Part shown: piece after piece, positions 42,369 through 54,107 of the stretch | Layout: each line of letters begins with the position of its first letter | How positions within the stretch are numbered: the stretch's first letter is position 1 | Assembly (NCBI GenBank): GCA_945859605.1 | Contig: OX243820.1 | Location: forward strand, 33,788,813 to 33,852,812 | Direction: 5' to 3' | DNA from: Lumbricus rubellus | Lineage: Eukaryota; Annelida; Clitellata; Crassiclitellata; Lumbricidae | DNA length: 64,000 nt | Program-made: the position numbers and the translations under genes | The notes under the pieces: model-generated | Seen by the model: only the letters and a program-made list of their open reading frames with translations | The model's database searches: none | What the model was told of the DNA's origin: nothing

Positions 42369-42892
42369 CTAGTGTCTGTCAGCTCTTGTTCCTTCGTAAT
42401 GCCAGTCCAAAAGCAAAGCAAGGAGGAGGGCGACAGCGCCCTTGGCAACCGTAAGATGCTAGTGTCTGTCAGCTCTTGTTCTTTCGTAATGCCAGTCCAA
42501 AAGCAAAGCAAGGAGGAGGGCGACAGCGCCCTTGGCAACCGTAAGATGCTAGTGTCTGTCAGCTCTTGTTCCTTCGTAATGCCAGTCCAAAAGCAAAGCA
42601 AGGAGGAGGGCGACAGCGCCCTTGGCAACCATAAGATGTTAGTGTCTGTCAGCTCTTGTTCTTTCGTAATGCCAGTCCAAAAGTAACGCAAGGAGGAGGG
42701 CGACAGCGCCCATGGCAACCATAAGATGTTAGTGTCTGTCAGCTCTTGTTCTTTCGTAATGCCAGTCCAAAAGCAAAGCAAGGAGGAGTGTGAAATCAGA
42801 GCCTTGTGAACCGTGAGGTGTCGTTCTGCCACCTTCCGTTGTTTCGCAATGCCAGTCCCAAGCATCGGAAGTAGGAGGGCGACGTTCCTTTA

Positions 42893-43420
42893 TGTTGGTT
42901 TACCATCTGTTCGGTTATTTTCACTTGACCGTATTCTACGCGCTGCGGCGCGCCTCATTGGTCATCTGCCCAAATTTGATCACGTTGCAAATTACATACT
43001 GGAGGTTATGCATTGGCTCCCTGCCCGTTAGCGCTTGGAATACAGAATATCTTCCTTCATATCGCGATGCCAGCTAGGTTTTGTTCCAGATTACCTAGTT
43101 GATCTTTGTCAGCCTGTGTCAAGTACTCGTCGGTCGGTTCCTGCGCTCGGCTGATCGGGCAGTACTCTTGGTCCAGTTTACTCGCAGCTCCATCATACAG
43201 TCGTGCTTTTCTGTGATTAGCCCGGTGCACGGTATGGAATGCCCTCCCATTTGAGCTGCACTTGTTTCCTATATCTCTCTCACACATTCTGTAAGCATTT
43301 AAAAAGTGTTCTGTTTGGCTGTGCTGGAGTCGGGAGCGCCTTTGAGTAGTTTCTTTGAAGAGGCGCTGTATAAATACTTGAATGAATGGATGGATGGATG
43401 AATTAATGAATGAATGAGAG
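42893..43420 (+). mobile_element. 5'-truncated LINE 3' end (CR1/L2-like) inserted in array edge
   Basis: Decayed frames read AARLIGHLPKFDHVANYILE followed by VMHWLPAR, the conserved end of CR1/L2/Rex-type reverse transcriptases (HWLPV motif), and later a WNALPF-like block. The 3' terminus GGCGCTGTATAAATACTTGA runs into a GAAT/GGAT tail. It interrupts a degenerate 90-bp unit after GGAGGGCGAC; unit sequence resumes with GAGAGCCCTTTGCAATCG. Confidence 0.8.
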
Positions 43421-43625
43421 CCCTTTGCAATCGTGAGATTACAGTCTGCCAGCTCCCTTTCTTTCGTAATGCCAATCCCAAGGATAGAAAGCAGGAGGGA
43501 GACATCAGCGCCCTTGATATAGCCATAAGATATTAAAGTCTGCCACCTCTTGTTCTTTCATAATGCCAGTCCTAAGCTTGCGAAAAAGTGGAGGAGGATA
43601 TTACGGTCCTTGGCAGCCATTCGAT
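43421..43625. repeat. two degenerate distal minisatellite units
   Basis: Two diverged copies of the 90-bp unit (TTTCGTAATGCCAATCCC, GGAGGGAGACATCAGCGCCC, TTTCATAATGCCAGTCC) lie beyond the LINE, marking the original array edge. Spacing is slightly irregular. Confidence 0.75.
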
Positions 43626-44101
43626 GTACGTAGTTAACTTAGGCCTACGACCACTCTTGTCCTAGTTCAATCGAACTAATATAAATCCTTGAATGCCTCT
43701 AAATGTGTATGCCTAATATAAGTGTTTCTGTCTACGTCGAGGAAGAGGAAGTGGATGGTCGTAGACGAAGGCTGCTTCCACAGTGTACGGTCAGTGTACA
43801 GCGTTGTACGCATTATAGCTGAGTTGGCTATGGGTCGCGATGGAGCGGAAATCCCTTCAAGATTTCTGACCCCAAATTTTCTTTTAACTTCTCATTTTAC
43901 AGTCCATTTTACAGTAACCTACATCCCGCGCTAGCTGCCTAGCCACTCAACTATTGTGTAGTACCACAGTTCGGAATTCAGCCTGACCTTTGGCTCCATT
44001 TTCCAGACTGGCGCTCTAGGAGGTGAGGGGGTCTTTTCCTTCCAGACGATCTCGAGTCTTCCCTTCATAGCTGCTGCTGTTGAATTCGGTGCCACGCAAC
44101 T

Positions 44102-44137
<36 letters not shown>

Positions 44138-44397
44138 GCCGCATCCCGAGTGCTCGTGAGATGGGCGGCTGCGTCTTTGATGGCGATGTCCGGCCACCAA
44201 GATGAACCCCCACCCCAGGAACTTACTTTTGCACCTCACTCCAATCGCCTCAGCCGCACCTGTTTGTATCAACTGCGCTAGCTTCGCACTGACGCTGTTT
44301 GTCCGTCTGTCTGTCTCTCGTTCGCTCTCGATCTCTCTGTCTCTGTTTCTGTCTCTGTTTCTGTCTCTGTTTCTGTCTTTGAGACTGTGTCTCTGCC

Positions 44398-44432
<35 letters not shown>

Positions 44433-44969
44433 TTGTCTCTCTGTCTCTCTCTCTCTTCTACCGAGTTTTCATAGGGCCTTTAATATGCAATGCAATGTGC
44501 CTGAGCTTAATTCGTTAGCATTAATTTCACTTTGATTAATTTAATTTTAATTTCACTTCATTAATTTCACTTTGATTAACCGGTGGAGTCACGGGAGAAG
44601 GGGGCGCTATGTTCATGTAGGTCAGAAATACCAGTAGGCCTAATCATCTCACTCTCGCTCATTTAAAGCGAAGGTAAGATGCACTTGAAGGAGAGACCAG
44701 CCCGTTAACGCCACGCCCAAACCAACGACGGCACAATTAGGACCCTACGCAAGTAGACCGAATAACGCCACACGCTAATCACTTTGAAAAATTACAGACG
44801 AAACATAACGCCTCACTCAAATTTCTCTAATAATCAACGGACGAAATTACGGTACATTGTACCGTCATTGTGTCACGTGCTCTTTACGCCAGTACAATGT
44901 GTGCGAACACCACTGGATCTTTGGCAGGCACCAAATAAATTGATGGCCTGTGGAATATCTTGGTCTCTT
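43626..44969. other. spacer with CAG and TCTG microsatellites
   Basis: No gene recognised. There is a (CAG)n run at about 44,101-44,133 and a TCTG/TCTC tract at about 44,301-44,456. ORFs over these are repeat-driven. Near 44,765-44,880 ACGCCACACGC-type motifs resemble the left edge of the window. Confidence 0.6.
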
Positions 44970-46364
44970 GCATTGAAGCACTACAGGTAATTCATTTGAC
45001 CATTTTGTTCGCCTACTCAATAGAGACAGTGTTTTAGCCTAAAGCAGTTAGACAGTTGTACACTAATAGGCCTAACCCACCAAGAAACAGGGCTAGGTCT
45101 ATAGTACTACAAAGGAATTACTCAACTAACACTTATGAACTTAGCTAGTATGATAGACGGATTGAAGATAGTCAGGCATATAGAAGAAACTTCCGTTTCT
45201 GTATGTATGGCTAAAATAACAGCATGGCGCCTTTATATTTATTTTCAGGGAATTGGTCTGCGACTATCCGCTTTCTGATTGGCTGAAGGATTGAAGAACT
45301 ATACTATTTATATAGAAATGCCTGCAGTCAGTGGCTGATATTATCGAACACTGTAGTGTGGCCAAAAGCGTGAAATAATTATGCGTTTACCCGGTAAGGA
45401 ACTACTTGGATTTCGGCTTTATAAGCTACTCAGCCCGTCACCCGCAAAGGTCGTGCAGTCATCAGCGCTTCAATAACATAATTATACAAGGAACATCATC
45501 TATAAGCTTATTAATAAAATCTACAGAATTGAAGTCAGCACAATAAAACATTAGTGTCTGCCTTTGTTAGATAAATCTTTTATGGTTATAAGGGTCCTAG
45601 AAAAACAGCCATGGCATCGTATGATGTTTTACTAGTTAACACATTATTATTGCTGATTTTGACGACATAATTATTATTGCTGATGACGACAATGGACGAT
45701 TTTCGTTCTCAAACAGATCTAGAAATATCTTCGCTTCGAATTTCTATATAGCCTAGTGTGGATTAGGGTAGAAGTTTTTCCGTAAGCTAATTGACGTAGG
45801 TTAAAATAAGATTTCCAGTGCAATAAAACACAATGTATAAAGACGTCATAGATCATTGAAACATCAGCGATTCAGCATTGCGTAAAGACGTTGCGAAAAA
45901 TTAACAAAATAATTATGGGCTATTATAATATACATCCTTATAAGCGGAATCGACATATCGCGCGCGCAATGTGGCGAGAGGAAAGAGAAGGTCAATTGTG
46001 TGGATTAGGGTAAACATTCATGGAACAATTATCAGATTTCAATTTAGCGTGGGAAGCTTGTTGGAAAGGAGCGCAGCCAGAATAAATTCCATATCGAGGG
46101 AGGTTCCTTGGACGGGATGGTGGAGCACTGAACTTGGTATTTTTCATAACCAATGGCAATAAGCTATCCAGTGACTACTAATACACACATTCATATTCAG
46201 TGGATAGGCCTACCACCGAAGCGTCAATATATAGGCCCAGGACTAGTTCCTGTTGACGCCTTATAGATGAAGCTTAGGCTACTCGTCGCTTACGGAGTTT
46301 AGGCGTATACTTCTAGTTTAGGCCTGCGCGTTGTCTTCCTTTGGAAACGGAGTGTCGGGAAAGA

Positions 46365-46502
46365 TCGGTTGCACCATTATGGATCGGTTGCATGGTATGG
46401 GTTGCATGGTATAGGTTGCATCGGTTGCATGGTATACGGGTTGCATCGGTTGCATGGTATACGGGTTGCATCGGTTGCATCGTAACCGAGCGGTTGCATC
46501 GA
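46365..46502 (+). repeat. expanded GGTTGCATC tandem repeat
   Basis: About 130 bases of alternating GGTTGCATGGTATACG and GGTTGCATC motifs, longer than the homologous tract at 1,750-1,830. Confidence 0.7.
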
Positions 46503-46635
46503 ATACACTAGAGATGCACGGATTATTCTTTTCGCATTTGCGTCGGGCCGAATATCGGGTCAACTAGCTAGTCGGCATTCGACCGAATAGAATAGTAGCG
46601 GTCGGACCAAATACGAATACGTGATAGGCCCTATC

Positions 46636-46953
46636 CAGGGGCGGATCCAGGTGGGGGCCAATCCGGCCATGGCCTCCCCATTTAAAACTGCCACGGGACG
46701 TAGCCCCCATTCGGTTTGAAATTAGTAATACGAATATGGGTTTCATGGCATATTGGCCCCCATTAAGAAAATTGCATTGAACGTGGCCCCCCATTGGGGT
46801 TTTCTGCTGGAGGACTTAAAAAAAAGGTCAGCCAAAGACCGATGACTAAAAAAGGTCATCAACGTTTTTGGGGCGACCAACGACGAAATTTTTCCCCTGT
46901 ACCAAGATCAAAGATTTTGCCCCCTCCTTGGACGAGTTCTGGATCCGCCACTG
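46636..46953. mobile_element. CAGGGGCGGATCC hAT-like element, right duplicate
   Basis: Same position and same 8-bp duplication GCCCTATC (46,628-46,635 and 46,954-46,961) as the left element at 1,957, so it was copied with the segment. It lacks the internal ~64-bp duplication. Confidence 0.85.
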
Positions 46954-47518
46954 GCCCTATCTGTTTCTGAATTTTCGGCTGCTATAATAGCAATTAATGC
47001 ACATCTTTACTGGCAGAACGATGCAAAAATTACATGTTTTAAACTGCTGTTTACTTTTGGTCTATGCATTAAATTCACTGAACTGAAACTTTTGCTTACA
47101 TTTGAAATTTTCAATGTTGTCGGTGCATGGACCTATTTTGCAAACTATTCGTATTCTTATACAGCCGAATAGTTGGTCCAATTATGCGTATTCGGTCGAA
47201 TAGTGATGGTCACCAAACAGTCTTAATCGTATAACCATGCTTTGTTCATAACTTAAAGTCTTAGATCGTTCTGTGACCATTCAGAGAGCTTTGTAAACGT
47301 CACCTTATTCACCTGACTTCTCTTCTAATAATTTATTCGTCACCCACTAACTAAGGGACGTCCATTAATGACGTCACGGTCACGTACATTAGAGGAGAAG
47401 TCACAGATTTATGACGATGTGTGACGGTCCCATACTAGATATCATATGACTTTGTGTTGACGCGTGACGAGGGGAAGGGGGGGGGGTAAAAAAAGATCGT
47501 CCAAAATTGCGCGGTGTC

Positions 47519-47936
47519 CATGGGCGAAGACCTGGGTGGAGATTGGAGGGGGGGACGAACGAGCGGCCGAAGGAAAGACGTGAGATTTTTGACAACCTTT
47601 ATCCGAAGAAAAAGTTTCTACTTTCACCGCCCAAAAAGTTGATGACTTTTTTTAGTCATCAGGCCAAAAAGTCATAATTTTTTTATATTTTCGCCGCCAA
47701 AAAAGTTGATGACCTTTTTGTAGTCATCTGCCTCAAAATTTGTGAAGGATGAGGACCATTTTTACGTCTTCTGACCAAAAAGTCTAGAAAAATGTCTATT
47801 TTCACCGTCCCAAAAAAGTCTAGTCCTTTTTTTAGTCTTGACGCTCAACGATTGGGGGGGGACCAATGCATGGGCCGTCCACTAACACTTTTATTGGGGG
47901 ACCGTCCCCCCTGTCCACCCTAGGTCTCCGCCCATG
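47519..47936. mobile_element. 418-bp hAT-like element (CATGGGCG ends)
   Basis: Ends CATGGGCGAAGACCTGGGTG and rc CATGGGCGGAGACCTAGGGT are flanked by a perfect 8-bp duplication GCGGTGTC (47,511-47,518 and 47,937-47,944). The left copy (about 2,917-2,925) has the corresponding empty site. The first eight bases are shared with the left-specific element at 5,517. It contains repeated TTTTTAGTCATC-like motifs. Confidence 0.87.
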
Positions 47937-48302
47937 GCGGTGTCATTTATGGACGGGCCCTAAATAGCATTCGGCTTGGCCTTCTATCAAACCAATCTAC
48001 ACATTTCGGGGTTTGAACTCCGAGTGAGCGACTGAGTGAACGAAGCAGAAGAGGTGACACGCATTTTAAAACAATCCTAGCAGTTTTAGGCTATTAATAG
48101 GTATAGTCTGCGCGTACAGAACCGGCCTTGGGCCTATATTATTAGGCTGGTTAGGCAGTAAAGGGAAAATTTGTGGACCGCAGAATTGACTATGCTGTCT
48201 ATAATCATTAATCAGTTCTTATTTTTATGAATGATATAATTGTTATCACCCCATGCAGTAAGAATTCAATCTTGAACTTTCTGATTGAACTGATTCCAAA
48301 CA

Positions 48303-48740
<438 letters not shown>

Positions 48741-49223
48741 TCATCTGTTAGGCTATTATTACAACAAAATTATATAGCGCTACCAGCCAACCTTTGAGAA
48801 AAAGATTTGAAGGTCGTGCAAAAGGCAGCCGAGTGGCCCGCAGTCACATAGTAGCCTATTAGATAACAACCAGGTTAAGCCGCTAGTTTACGTTGCTAAA
48901 ATTAATCATTTTGACAAAAACATAGGCCTATACATTCTCTGAGACATCGTCATTTTCAGCCAGAGTAGAGCTCAGGATATTACTACTAATAATAATAATA
49001 ATATCTGTTCCTTATTAAAACGCCTGCAAGACGCACTGCGCTTTACATTTACAAGTTATGCAATAATCTTAATTAAACTTAACTACCAACTGAGCAGACA
49101 GCTTTGCAATTACAATGGCGCTAATAGCAGCCTACAAATCAAATCCGCTCAACGGGGGCTCGAACCTGATACCGCTCGCACTCTTGGCCAGCGTGTTAAC
49201 CAGTAACTCTACCGGGCCCCTCC

Positions 49224-49470
49224 CTGGCTTGTTGCTGTTTAACGACACTGTCATATCAAAGATAAATAGTGTCGCCCTCCTCCTTTACCAAGGCTTGGAA
49301 CTTGCACTAACAGAGTGCAACCAGTGACGGAGTTCATAGGAGACTTTTCCCTTGTTACATGTTCAACGGCACTGCCATATCAAAGATTATTAGTGTCGCC
49401 CTCCTCCTTTATCCAGGCTTGGCACTGGCACTGGCAGAGAACAACCAGTGGCGGAGTTCAGAGGAGACTG
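49224..49470. repeat. tandem duplication of ~120 bp
   Basis: Two successive copies of a block with CACTG(T/C)CATATCAAAGAT, AGTGTCGCCCTCCTCCTTTA and GGAGTTCA. The left copy has this block once (about 5,430-5,516 joined to 7,376), so the duplication is right-specific or was lost on the left. Confidence 0.65.
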
Positions 49471-49922
49471 TTTCGATGAGACTTTATTTAGTGACACCGG
49501 CGACGTAGAGGGTAGCAGGCAGCTTGCTACCAGTCCGTGAGTGGGGGCAGAGGAAATTCACCTTGTGCACAAGGTTAGCCTACGGGGAGCGGCGACGATC
49601 GACGCGCGCGCGTGGTCGATCAGCAGAGTTCCAAACAAGTAGCCTACACCGTATGCAGAGGCTATAGCCCTATATGTACACACCCAATACAGCAGCTGCA
49701 GCTGACCAAGACAGAGATATGGTATAGGCTAAGCTACGTACGCTGTGGGCAAGGGAACCAGCGCAGCACATCTCGCGTGTACGCAGAGACGCTCAAACGA
49801 GTCAAACGGGGAATGCGTCGAATAAAGCAGTACTGTTGGCAGTGCGGTGCGCAAAGGGAACTTATCCGGTAGAGGCTGACCGTCGATCGAACATGCGATA
49901 CAGTAGTCGTCCCTTGAAACTA

Positions 49923-50698
49923 CACTGTGTCCGCGTTAAAGTAGAACCCACAATAAAGTGTCATAACTCGGTCAAAATGTTTAGGGTTTGTCTGAAATTT
50001 TAAACACAGCAACAGTGACCATATTTACACGAGATTCCAAAGTCGTTTGCAAATATTCGCGAGTTTGTCAAATTTATGAGCGTTTGAGATGCAGCACCAA
50101 AAAATGCAACTTTCCAACATGGAAAAGCTGAAAAGAAGTAAAATTCAGCTAAATATGATGCTCAAAATGTCATTTTTGTTCACGAACACACGACCAAAGA
50201 CGTAGAGGCTACTGTTTGAAGGTCCGATCGATGATCACCTGGTCAAACAGCTGCCACTCTTCAATCAGACGCACCCTACGCTTATCGATGTCATGAATAC
50301 GGAAACGAAAAACGCGCTACTCCGGTACATGCACCCGGATCGAGGTCTGGACTGCTAGGCGGCCACAGCTACGGATATAAAGCCGAGTGTCTTCCGGGAC
50401 AGCTATACTACACTACTACGTCTATGGTCGTGTGTTCGTGAACAAAAATGACATTTTGAGCATCATATTTAGCTGAATTTTACTTCTTTTAAGCTTTTCC
50501 ATGTTGGAAAGTTGCATTTTTCGGTGCTGCGTCTCAAACGCTCATAAATTTGACAAACTCACGAATATTTCTAATCGGCTTTAGGATCTCGTGTAACTAT
50601 GGCCACTGTTGTTGTGTGTAACATTTCAGGAAAATCCTAAACATTTTGACCGAGTTATGACACTTTATTGTGGGTTCTACTTTAACGCGGACACAGTG
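49923..50698. mobile_element. 776-bp palindromic TA-flanked element (CACTGTGTCC ends)
   Basis: Long inverted repeats start CACTGTGTCCGCGTTAAAGT and extend about 300 bases per arm, between TA dinucleotides (49,921-49,922 and 50,699-50,700). The left copy has the empty TA site in ACTAGAAAAAGG (about 9,134). No coding capacity is visible; the non-palindromic centre (about 50,230-50,420) is GC-rich. Confidence 0.88.
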
Positions 50699-50801
50699 TA
50701 GAAAAAGGTGGTTATTAGGCTAGTCGCAAAAATGTTTAGTCGTATAAGCTTAGATGACATGGAAGTCATGGTTTATGAATATAATATGGCGGCTTCCATC
50801 G

Positions 50802-50802
<1 letters not shown>

Positions 50803-50842
<40 letters not shown>
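50803..50842. repeat. (GT)n microsatellite
   Basis: About 20 GT units, absent from the matching left position (near 9,235), so the tract expanded after duplication or contracted on the left. Confidence 0.85.
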
Positions 50843-50848
<6 letters not shown>

Positions 50849-51167
50849 TGTGTTTCGAGGTGATCAAGAAAAGCCGACAGATTTCTGTTCGCACAGAAAT
50901 GACAGACCACCAAGATGATGACATGGCTGGAGTTGTACACACCTTCACACGCTTCTCTCTTCCTGCCATCCGTCGTTCGGCCAAAAGTCGTACACGGTAA
51001 GAAACAAGCCTGCCTCTGTCTGTCGCTTTCGTTAGCCGTGTAGGCCTAATTACATCTGGTCGTAGGCCTATCTGTGCGTACCTGGCGCCCCTCTCAACGA
51101 CTCGTAGTAGCCTATCACCAGCCGCGGTGTACGAAACTTAGAGCAAAATGCTTAGAAGTATCCTATA

Positions 51168-53354
51168 GGGTAACTTGGGGTTGCATGGACCCTGGGGTTA
51201 TATGGACCGTCATGAGAAACCCAACAAATTATGACGTCACTGCCATTTAATGAAGTTTGTCTCTATGACTGCTCTATTTTATAATAATATTCTATGGTAT
51301 TGGTGTCCCAGATGCTGTTTCACAAATTTACGAGTGAAAAGTGATATCTCGTATAAAATTCGCGAATTGTTATTTATTTTTGATATTTGTCATCCGGAAT
51401 AACGACTACCTGCAAACGGCCGGTAAATGTAACCAATATATCATTTTTTTCGTTGAACTGTGGCGCTTTTGAGGGTAGTGTACTTTCGTGCACCGTGAGT
51501 GATATTATGTTGTTTAGCTGCGACAACACACGTGGACACTGTTTGGGGTTGCATGGACCAACTGTGATGGGGTTGCATGGACCATGGTCCATGCAACCCC
51601 TTCACTGTGGGGTTGCATGGACCACCTATCTCAGTTGAACTTTATCATGTTTCAACATAGGCCTAGCATAGACTGAATCTCTTTAGCTTATGCTAGGCTA
51701 TATTAGGCTATGCCCATTGTATTACTATTATTATAATTATTATTATTATCTAATATATTTATTATTAATTATTTCTGAAACAGTAGACATGCCGAGAACA
51801 TTCAAGTCAAATAATATCGAGGACAGTGGTCAGTGAATAGCATGAAGGAAGCTGTATCAGCAGTCCAAGAGGGGTGGAAGGCTGACGCCGCTATGGAATG
51901 AGACAAGAGTCGAGACGGCAACGACTTCAATTATGGATGATGTTACTGTTGATGTTAAGACGGCACCCGTTTTACCATCAACACCAGCAGTTGCGACAGC
52001 AGCTACTGTACTTGTGACTCTGGGAAAGTCATTCTTGAAGTTTCGTTGTCTTCCGGATGGTCAAGATGGTTGAAATACCGCAGAGCAAAAACAATGGCAG
52101 GCAAATCCAAACACCCATGCTGCTGTACTAACCAGTGCTTCATATAAGCATGAACTTGAGGACATGAAAGCCAAGCAATTGACAAAGGCTGCTGAAGCTG
52201 CTGGTAAAAAAGGAAGGAAGCGCAAGTCCATTCTGCAGATAAGTGAGACCAGCAAGGCAAAGAACCTGAAAGTAAGCCCAACAGAATACTTGATGCCAAA
52301 ACGATCAATTAAGCGTGATTACCCCTAACACAATGAAAGCATCAACAGGAAGTTCGAGAGTCCAGATAAAGATGTCGAGCAAAGGCAAACGTCACTGATG
52401 CCGATGTTCCGTGCCTCTACTGCGGTGACCTTTTTAGAGCAACACCTGAGCCATGGATTCAGTGCCAAACGTGTTGTGAATGGGCACTTTGCGATTGTAC
52501 CGATGCTAGTCAGAACCAGCATTGTTTTGAATGCGAATGTTGCACACAGGTGTAATCAAAACCCTGACCATTTTTTGCAGATTTCAGCTGCATGTTATTG
52601 ATTGCTTGATTTTTGTACCTGTTGCCTAGTAGGCTATGCAAGTTTTTATGAAGAGCAATATATTGGCTATATCATACAGTACTAATAACATGTCTAGTCA
52701 GCTGTCTAGGCATCATGTTATGCAGCTCAATATTGCTTTTACATTTTTGGATATTATATACTGCAGTATCAATGACAAGTTGACAAAGGCTGCTGAAGCT
52801 GCTGGCAAAAAAAGGAAGGAAGCGCAAGTCCATTCTGCAGATAAGTGAGACCAGCAAGGCAAAGAACCTGAAAGTAAGCCCAACAGAATACTTGATGCCA
52901 AAACGATCAAGAGTGATTACCCCTATCACAATGAAAGGATCAACAGCAACCATTTCTAATCCGTTCACCGCTTTGCAATCTAAATTAGGTGACAACTTGA
53001 TAATAAATATTTTATTATAAGGACTAAGGAACTGACAGTAATTTTATAGTTAGTATCATGTAATATGCTTGCAATAGTCAGAACCAATACAAAGGGGTAA
53101 TATGGACCTGGTCCATATTACCCCTTTTAGGTGTGTCCATATTACCCCGACCATGGGGTAATATGGACCTTTTGGGAGTTTTTATATTTTTCGTAGTTTT
53201 GAAAAAAATTGATGTTAATTCTTTAAAGTTTGTTTTGTTTTTGTTTTAAAATGATGAAAGTGTTTGATTTGAATTAAATTGGGCTGTTTGGATGCTTAAT
53301 TTTGTTCAGAAATGCCCTTCAAAGTTAAGTGGTCCATAATACCCCAAGTTACCC
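51168..53354 (+). mobile_element. 2.2-kb pogo-like element, transposase remnants only
   Basis: Terminal inverted repeats GGGTAACTTGGGGT / ACCCCAAGTTACCC lie next to TA on both sides (51,166-51,167; 53,355-53,356). The left copy has the empty site TATACATTTG (about 9,581). At 51,788 a broken frame starts MPRTF, followed by frameshifted KEAVSAVQ-like sequence typical of pogo-type N-termini. 52,398-52,553 encodes a PHD-like zinc finger (VPCLYCGDLF, WIQCQTCCEWALCDC, CFECECC) known at pogo-type C-termini. The DDE core is missing. A ~150-bp block at 52,179-52,330 is repeated at 52,781-52,930. Confidence 0.82.
51788..52554 (+). pseudogene. pogo-type transposase remnant with C-terminal PHD-like finger
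   Basis: The N-terminal MPRT start and helix-turn-helix-like segment are broken by stops and frameshifts. A middle frame reads NPNTHAAVLTSASYKHELED with a basic KKGRKRKS patch, and the C-terminal Cys-rich finger ends at TAA (52,552-52,554). No complete catalytic domain exists, so the copy cannot be autonomous. Confidence 0.7.
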
Positions 53355-53356
53355 TA

Positions 53357-54095
53357 CATTTGTCTAGAAGTAGGCCTCTCTTGTCGTTGGATTGTGAGGA
53401 AATGAGGTAACAGAGGGGTCTGACTTCCTGTGAGTGTTGGATTATGTCACGTGATAGGTTTATTTATTGTACTAGTAGGCTACTGTTGACAGCAAGTCGG
53501 GCAAGTTTATCCGAGGATAGACGAGTTAGGCCTACAGCAAATTTTTCTTCAGGATAGGCCTAGTCTTTAGTTTTATAAGAACCATTATTTTGTTATGACC
53601 GTAAATCGGGTTAACCATCTTTCGCGAAGTTGCAATTAGGCTATAATTATAGGCATCAATTACGTATAAGAGGGGGTGGTGGCGCACTGGATGACTCACT
53701 GGCAGACCCGAGTTCGATTCCAGAAGCCCCCGTAGGATAGTTAAGGCTGCTATTAGCGCCGATTATTGCAGGCTGTCTGTTCTGTTAATAGTTAAGGTTT
53801 GTATTCTGTGATTTGTGCACTTGTGATTTGTTTCAACTGCATAGGCTAACTGTTCATTGTAACCGGTTGCGGTTGTTGTTGGATAAAGGAAATTAATATA
53901 CATGTAGTAGCTACTATAGCGCTACAGAACCGCTCAATGAAATATGCTGCAGGAAGTCACTGGCTGAAAATCGCATATCTGTGGAGAATCGTCTGCCTAA
54001 AAAGTAGTTTTTATAGCTGTTCATTTCGAATCTTTAATAATCACAGCTCAGATCTGTGCGAAATTCGCTGTACATAGATATTTTTTAAGGGCAAC
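53357..54095 (+). promoter_or_regulatory. 5' flank of the stand-alone F-box gene
   Basis: The end of the segmental duplication (to about 53,540) is followed by a tRNA-like SINE head and then the region just upstream of the start codon. It shares short motifs with the 5' flank of the NPLOC4-like gene (TATAGCGCTA, GGAAGTCACTG). No TATA box is assignable. Confidence 0.4.
53672..53760 (+). mobile_element. tRNA-derived SINE head
   Basis: A tRNA-like segment (53,672-53,731) has an A-box-like TGGCGCACTGG, a B box GAGTTCGATTCC and complementary GGGGG / CCCCC ends. It continues into a non-tRNA body, so it is a SINE rather than a tRNA gene. Confidence 0.55.
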
Positions 54096-54107
54096 ATGGC
54101 GAAGAGT
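54096..54107 (+). CDS. F-box gene exon 1 (M-A-K-S)
   Basis: ATG GCG AAG AGT followed by a good donor GTAAGA, phase 0. It resembles the proposed first exon MAES of the NPLOC4-like gene in length, sequence and phase. There is no in-frame ATG earlier in the F-box exon; an internal Met at 54,852 would still allow initiation within the F-box. Confidence 0.65.

Larger units (their letters stand above)
26060..42880. repeat. 90-bp minisatellite array, about 185 units
   Basis: A 90-bp unit (anchors TAATGCCAGTCCAAAAG, GAGGGCGACAGCGCCC, AAGATGCTAGTGTCTGTCAG) is repeated head to tail for nearly 17 kb. As the unit is divisible by three, long frames arise on both strands: a 30-residue minus-strand repeat with SPSSLRYFWTGITKERELTD and a plus-strand repeat with SSRSFVMPVQKQRKEEGDSA. 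They break wherever a unit has an indel, so coding is unlikely. Edge units are degenerate. Sub-families and higher-order blocks are clear. Confidence 0.95.

Noticed and set aside
26255..42865. Possible CRISPR array or repeat-protein genes
   Set aside because: There are no unique spacers between conserved short repeats; it is a continuous 90-bp tandem repeat in an animal genome, and open frames end at random indels.
44202..44474. Ser/Leu-rich open frame
   Set aside because: Produced by the TCTG/TCTC microsatellite.
53672..53731. Functional tRNA gene
   Set aside because: A and B boxes are imperfect, no convincing anticodon arm was found, and the sequence continues into a SINE-like body.
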